Assembly: GCA_025457805.1 (NCBI GenBank)
Contig: JALOTR010000092.1
Coordinates: 1-8,106 of the forward strand
Source of the DNA: Akkermansiaceae bacterium
GTDB lineage: Bacteria; Verrucomicrobiota; Verrucomicrobiia; Verrucomicrobiales; Akkermansiaceae
Length of the DNA: 8,106 nucleotides
Direction: 5' to 3'
Shown here: piece by piece, positions 4,138 to 8,106 of the stretch
Layout: every line of letters starts with the position of its first letter
Numbering within the stretch: position 1 is the stretch's first letter
Program-made: the position numbers and the translations under genes
The notes under the pieces: model-generated
The model's database searches: none
What the model was told of the DNA's origin: nothing
The model's input: only the letters and a program-made list of their open reading frames with translations

Positions 4138-7116
4138 TCATCCGCCTGTTCCCAGAAGCCGCACTGGACCGATCAATCCCGATGGCACGGGTTTGTCGGT
4201 GGCTTTCCAGAGTGGGTTTGTGACGAATGTCCGGCGGCCTGTCGGACTTGGTTTTCCTTCCAGCACCCAATCCGGCCATTGCTTGAGGCCTCGAGTCTCG
4301 GTGCGCTCGGCATCCTCGGGCAGGGCGTCATCGGCAATCATGCGGTTGATGAGCAGGTTCACGACTTCGATCTCCAGTTCATTCGCGCCGGGTCGGAGAG
4401 CTTCGGTGATTTCTATCTGATAGGGAGCGTGCCAGAGAATTCCAAGATCGCGTCCATTCAGCTTCACCCGGGCCATCACCTGCACATTGCCGAGATCGAG
4501 AACCTGGCGGCGACCGCCCGCGGTGCTGCCAGCAGGCAGGTCGAAGCTGAGCTTGTATTTTCCAACCCCGGAAAATCCTCGCACGCCCGCATCGGGATGC
4601 TCGCCCCAGGAGACGAGACGATCGAGCGTGACTTTCTCCGGTGCCCCTTCTCCGGCCGGGAAGTTGAGATTCCACGAACCCGCAAGTTCGAGGATCGGTT
4701 TGAGGTCCTGCGGAGCGGGCGGAGAGGAAATGCGCGCGGCGGTGGCGGGTGCTGCCGTCCGGCGGAGCATCACAAAGAGCGTTTCAGATGCGTTCATCGG
4801 AAGGGTGAGCTTCGTCACATCGGACGATGGCGTTTTGATTTCAAAACGCTGAATCGACCCATCTGCCGGGCGCCAGACTTCCACAGACGTGGCACCCGTG
4901 CGAAACGTGAATTGAATCGGGCCAGGCTTCCCTTGGTTTGCCAAAAAGAAAATCTCAGCTTCGGGATGACTGCGCCATTCCCATTGGACAGAGCCTGAGG
5001 CCGTTACGCCCGGTTGAATGCCGAGTTGTTTCATCACATCCGCAGGAGCGAAACCTCGATAGATCCGCCCGCTGCCATAAGGGCGCCCTTTTACTTTCGG
5101 ATCCGCCCCCCAAATCGCTGCTGCGAGTTCGCGGAGTTTTTCGATTTTTGCTGCATGATCCTTGAGGCCGAGCGTGGCCGTGGGTGGCTCGCCGGAGACG
5201 GTTGCCCCGGCACGCACAAGTCCGGCAATCCGCTCAAGCGTCTCGAATTCCATGCGACCGGCGTGATTGAGGGCGAGGACCCGGTAGGACATGCCGGACG
5301 GGAAAACGATGCGTCCGTCGCGCACGAAGGCGTAGCGAAGGCTCTCGGGACTGCAGAGATCGTAGTCGTAGCCCGGAACCGGCTTATGGCGGAAACGGCC
5401 GAGCGGCTCGTCATCCATCACCATCAGGACGTCGCGCACGGGCGTTCCTTGCCGGAGAAGGTGCTGCGAGCGGGCGAGGTAATCATGCCACGGCCGCGAC
5501 CATTCCCACCACGAATTCGTGCGCTCGTAGCGCATCCCCCACTGCCACATGGTCACACCGGGCTGCTGGTTGACGAAGCGTTGGGCAGCATAACGGTGGA
5601 AAACCATCCGGTTCACCCCCATCGCGAGCGAGTCATCCGCCATGCGCTTGAGGAGCGCGGGATGGAGTTGCCATCTTTCGTCGGGTCGGGACGTGAACGC
5701 CTCGGCCGCAACGACGCGGCGTCCGGTGATGTTCGCGACCGATGACATTGCCTTCCGGGTGATGTTCATGCCATGGCCGGCATCCGACCAGAACTCGGAC
5801 ATCGGTTCATCCACATACTGCGTGGCGGCGAGGTCGTCGCCGATCGAGGTGTAGCTTTCACTCGAAAAACGAAGCCCGTTCTCGCGGGCAAATTTCTGCA
5901 CGACCGACCAGTAGTTTTCGATGGTGAGTTCGGAAACTGTCTTGCGCAGATCGAAAAGAAAGCGGTCGGTCTCCTCCTGGCTCCCGAGAATGCGTCCGGA
6001 CATGACGGGCAGCCATGGCACGGGGTCGTAGCCACGGCGGCGCTGGAATTCCTCGGCGAACCGCACACCCCAGTTCTGCCCTCCACCCTCCCAACTGTCG
6101 ACGTGCGTGGCCACGATCGCCTCGCTGCCCGGCCCGGCGATCTCGGAGTATTTTTTTACGATCTGCGTGAGATGGAACCGCGTGATCTCTCCGTCAAACT
6201 TGTCGCTATCGGGACCTGTAACCGATGGATCCGCCGGGCCGACGACGCAGCGGTTCCATGCGTGGCCGACCCGCACGATCGTCCACTTCCCTTGCGGCAC
6301 GTCCCATGTGAGGGTGCCGTCCGGGCCGAGTTTTCCGGTGAGTGAGATCACTTGCTCGCGCGGAATGACCAGCCGCTGGTCCGCCTTGTAGGCCATTTTT
6401 TCCGGCGTGAGTGTGACATATCCGATCGCCTTGTATCCGTCCCATGCGATGGACCGCACATCGAAATGAGGGATCGCAGGACGCTTGTTTTTCGGATTGG
6501 CATTGGCATTCGCTGGCACGGCATAGACGGCGATGTCGCGGTAATCGGGAGTATCCTTCGCGGGTGGAATTTTGCCGGTCCAGGTGCGAGGCCCCTCAAC
6601 CGTGACTTCACTGGCGTATAGCCGTTGGATGCCGTTTTCCGGTTTGATCCAAGGCCCGCCGCTGCCGAAATAGCCCGGACCCATATTGACCGAGATCTCG
6701 ATGCCGAGGCGTTTCGCCTGAATGGTGACATGGCGGAAAATTTCCTGCCATTCCTTGGACAGAAAGAGCGCAGGCCCGACAGGAAGGTCCTTGATCGAGA
6801 CATCGAGAATCACCGCGCCACCGATGCCCGCCCGCTTCATCGCCTCCAGATCCGCAGTGAGACCTTCTTTGGAGATATTTCCGTGCATCCACGTCCAATA
6901 CACCCAGGGTCGGGCACTATCCGACGGAGTTGCAAATTCCCCCTCAAGTTGGCCGAGCGGAACCGGAGATGGAGGCGGATCGAATATCGGCCGGGGCGGT
7001 TCAGTGCCACCAAGAGCGGGGACAAGGAACACCGCTGCGATCAATCCGCGGAGGTGCCACCAGAGGACTGCATGGGTTACTGAAAATTTGGGTTTCATGA
7101 CGATCAAGGCTGGCAT
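4138..7116 (-). CDS. Secreted GH106-type alpha-L-rhamnosidase
   Basis: 992 aa from ATG 7116. ATG 7098 gives a more usual signal peptide start (M-K-P-K-F), and neither has a Shine-Dalgarno sequence. A hydrophobic export signal spans residues about 17-36. The GH106 family (Glyco_hydro_106) is recognised by RPWVYWTWMHGNISKEGL (69-86) with LEAMKRAGIGGAVI (90-103), HVDSWEGGGQNW (338-349), RFSSESY (416-422), VDEPMSEFWSD (435-445) and VAAEAFTSRPDERW (469-482). Asp340, Glu343, Glu420, Glu437 and Glu472 are the conserved-looking acidic residues, among which the inverting catalytic pair should lie; I cannot assign them without alignment. Residues about 805-985 form a C-terminal beta-sandwich of the galactose-binding/GH2 type (VKLNGRDLGILWHAPY, 884-899). 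Known members remove alpha-L-rhamnose from plant or algal polysaccharides such as rhamnogalacturonan. The length is normal for the family. It is monocistronic here, with no visible transporter or other glycosidase beside it, and converges on the tRNA. Confidence 0.92.
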   Translation of the reverse strand: MPALIVMKPKFSVTHAVLWWHLRGLIAAVFLVPALGGTEPPRPIFDPPPSPVPLGQLEGEFATPSDSARPWVYWTWMHGNISKEGLTADLEAMKRAGIGGAVILDVSIKDLPVGPALFLSKEWQEIFRHVTIQAKRLGIEISVNMGPGYFGSGGPWIKPENGIQRLYASEVTVEGPRTWTGKIPPAKDTPDYRDIAVYAVPANANANPKNKRPAIPHFDVRSIAWDGYKAIGYVTLTPEKMAYKADQRLVIPREQVISLTGKLGPDGTLTWDVPQGKWTIVRVGHAWNRCVVGPADPSVTGPDSDKFDGEITRFHLTQIVKKYSEIAGPGSEAIVATHVDSWEGGGQNWGVRFAEEFQRRRGYDPVPWLPVMSGRILGSQEETDRFLFDLRKTVSELTIENYWSVVQKFARENGLRFSSESYTSIGDDLAATQYVDEPMSEFWSDAGHGMNITRKAMSSVANITGRRVVAAEAFTSRPDERWQLHPALLKRMADDSLAMGVNRMVFHRYAAQRFVNQQPGVTMWQWGMRYERTNSWWEWSRPWHDYLARSQHLLRQGTPVRDVLMVMDDEPLGRFRHKPVPGYDYDLCSPESLRYAFVRDGRIVFPSGMSYRVLALNHAGRMEFETLERIAGLVRAGATVSGEPPTATLGLKDHAAKIEKLRELAAAIWGADPKVKGRPYGSGRIYRGFAPADVMKQLGIQPGVTASGSVQWEWRSHPEAEIFFLANQGKPGPIQFTFRTGATSVEVWRPADGSIQRFEIKTPSSDVTKLTLPMNASETLFVMLRRTAAPATAARISSPPAPQDLKPILELAGSWNLNFPAGEGAPEKVTLDRLVSWGEHPDAGVRGFSGVGKYKLSFDLPAGSTAGGRRQVLDLGNVQVMARVKLNGRDLGILWHAPYQIEITEALRPGANELEIEVVNLLINRMIADDALPEDAERTETRGLKQWPDWVLEGKPSPTGRRTFVTNPLWKATDKPVPSGLIGPVRLLGTGG

Positions 7117-7212
7117 GGTGAATGTTGCGGATTCCGGCGTGAAGTGTTGGAAAATTTCCGAGTGGTGCGAAGTCCGCTACGGAATGGGACATCTTTTGAT
7201 TTCATGGGGCTG

Positions 7213-7239
7213 CTTGAATGCGCGGAGATGACTTGAATG
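7213..7239. repeat. Direct repeat CTTGAATG x2 upstream of the rhamnosidase gene
   Basis: CTTGAATG occurs at 7213-7220 and 7232-7239, a 19-bp period, in the divergent region between the rhamnosidase and the secreted protein gene, about 100-125 bp upstream of the rhamnosidase start. Tandem half-sites at about two helical turns are typical of activator binding, but no regulator is identified. Further right in the same gap are a dyad GATTTT-N6-AAAATC (7242-7259) and a small hairpin ATCCG-GTTT-CGGAT (7257-7270). Nothing else stands out between 7117 and 7300. Confidence 0.35.
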
Positions 7240-7302
7240 GTGATTTTCAGTGAAAAATCCGGTTTCGGATGAGAGCCAAATCGAGGCCGGGTTTTCGTTA
7301 GA

Positions 7303-7331
7303 TTGACGGCCCAGCTTCAGTGGGCTACTCC
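7303..7331 (+). promoter_or_regulatory. Possible promoter of the right-hand secreted protein gene
   Basis: TTGACG (7303-7308), a 17-bp gap and a poor -10 TACTCC (7326-7331), then 9 nt to ATG 7341. The spacing from the -35 to the ATG is identical to that of the lipoprotein gene at 300. The weak -10 keeps confidence low. TTAGAT (7298-7303) is an alternative -10 but lacks a matching -35. Confidence 0.3.
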
Positions 7332-7340
7332 TGCCTTGCA

Positions 7341-8106
7341 ATGATCCACAGGAATTTGAAGATTCTCGCTTTCGCCCTTGTCTGTGCCTCTTCCGCGCAA
7401 GCCCAGATTGCGACGTCGCTCAAGCTCGCCAAAAAACAGCATCTTGCAGGGGAACCGGTGATCGCGGTGGTCACGATCACCAACCACGCCGGGCGTGAGT
7501 TGCTTTTCCATAGCGACGGCCGCTTTCAGTGGCTCAATTTCATCGTCAAATCCTCGAATGGCACAGCCGTGAATCCCAAAGGAAAACGGTTGTTTGGCCC
7601 CATGAAGATCGCAGCCGGCCAGACACTCGCCCGCGAGGTGGATCTGGGACAACACTTCCAACTCGCCGACCCGGGCAATTTTTCCGTAAGCGCAGTGATC
7701 AGCCCGCCGGGGGAAAAATTTGAAGGATCTGCGACCAACCGGGTGTTTTTCAATCAGAGCCCGGGTCGTGCGTATTGGTCCCAAAAGGTCGGAGTTCCCG
7801 GATCGAGCAAGGTGCGTGAATTCCGCTTCCTGAACTTTGCGGGCGATTCGAAATCGCAGATTTACGCCCAGGTGTTGGATTCGAATACCGGCCAGCAGGT
7901 CCGGACCTTCGTCATTGGCGATGTATTGATGCTGAGAAAACCCCTCGCCACGGTGGATCGCCAGCAGCGCGCCCACGTGATGTTTCTCACCACTCCGACC
8001 ATGTGGGCGCATTGCGTGATCGACACCGATGGCAACATGGTGAGCCGCCAGTTCCACGAACGAGGGGCACAGGGTGATCCGCAGCTCCTGACTTTCGGGG
8101 ATGGCA
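7341..8106 (+). CDS. Secreted hypothetical protein, 3' end beyond the window
   Basis: An open frame of 255 codons from ATG 7341 to the right edge with no stop, and strong G/C bias at third positions. Residues 1-22 are a signal peptide (K-ILAFALVCASSAQA, cut after Ala21 or nearby). The N-terminal module (about 23-140) looks like an immunoglobulin-like beta-sandwich: SLKLAKKQHLAGEPVIAVVT, then ITNHAGRELLFHSDG, resembling bacterial domains that describe 'sets of strengths and norms' (BsuPI-like or CARDB-like). The second module (about 145-255) has propeller-like or repeat-like strands, e.g. YAQVLDSNTGQQVRTFVIGD and VIDTDGNMVSRQFHERG. I do not recognise a named family; similar two-part secreted proteins are, from memory, common in Verrucomicrobiales. 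It is divergent from the rhamnosidase across a 224-bp gap, so they may share regulation but are not an operon. No Shine-Dalgarno sequence precedes the start. Confidence 0.85.
   Translation, partial: MIHRNLKILAFALVCASSAQAQIATSLKLAKKQHLAGEPVIAVVTITNHAGRELLFHSDGRFQWLNFIVKSSNGTAVNPKGKRLFGPMKIAAGQTLAREVDLGQHFQLADPGNFSVSAVISPPGEKFEGSATNRVFFNQSPGRAYWSQKVGVPGSSKVREFRFLNFAGDSKSQIYAQVLDSNTGQQVRTFVIGDVLMLRKPLATVDRQQRAHVMFLTTPTMWAHCVIDTDGNMVSRQFHERGAQGDPQLLTFGDG

Noticed and set aside
6735..7159. Recurring palindrome GGAAAATTTCC (exact at 6735-6745 and 7149-7159, close variants at 1163-1173 and 1620-1630)
   Set aside because: One copy lies inside the rhamnosidase coding sequence and another at a stop codon; positions are not consistent with a shared regulatory role, so chance is the simpler explanation.
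1..8106. Mobile element, CRISPR array or defence system
   Set aside because: No transposase, integrase, terminal repeats, regular spacer array or defence-type domain could be found on either strand.

Overview
The window reads like a chromosomal segment of a high-G+C member of the Verrucomicrobiota (Verrucomicrobiales-type). The grounds are a planctomycete/verrucomicrobial-style cytochrome c domain fused to a WD40 propeller and an Ala-rich coiled coil, a BlaI/MecI-type regulator, a large secreted GH106-type rhamnosidase, and several plus-strand genes that lack Shine-Dalgarno sequences. This placement is an inference from gene content; no rRNA or other marker gene is present.

Layout. At 1-195 (minus) lies the N-terminal half of a BlaI/MecI/CopY-like repressor that runs off the left edge. 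It is divergent from a lipoprotein gene (300-1100, plus) of a conserved uncharacterised family. The 104 bp between them hold two copies of the same dyad, AAATGCTG-N6-CAGCATTT, one of them lying on the promoter and start codon of the lipoprotein gene. A 12-bp inverted repeat (1111-1176) follows, then a small two-helix membrane protein (1248-1622) that ends at a strong nested Rho-independent terminator (1654-1696). Next is a secreted cytochrome c / WD40 / coiled-coil protein (about 1776-3929) with no ATG start, then tRNA-Ser(UGA) (4028-4115). Convergent with the tRNA is a secreted GH106-type alpha-L-rhamnosidase (4138-7116, minus). Divergent from that is a secreted two-part protein (7341 to the right edge, plus), which is cut off by the window.

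How they fit together. Apart from the probable repressor/target pair at the left, the genes look like separate transcription units rather than an operon: strands alternate, and there is a strong terminator and two divergent intergenic regions. Five of the six protein genes encode exported or membrane proteins: a lipoprotein, an inner-membrane protein, a probable periplasmic cytochrome fusion, a secreted glycosidase and a secreted protein. No transposase, integrase, CRISPR array or defence system is visible.

The most interesting signals are regulatory. One is the paired BlaI-type operators. The other is a repeated geometry in which a TTGACA-like hexamer starts exactly 38 bp upstream of the ATG in two SD-less genes (300 and 7341), and 42 bp upstream in a third (1248), which suggests leaderless or nearly leaderless mRNAs.
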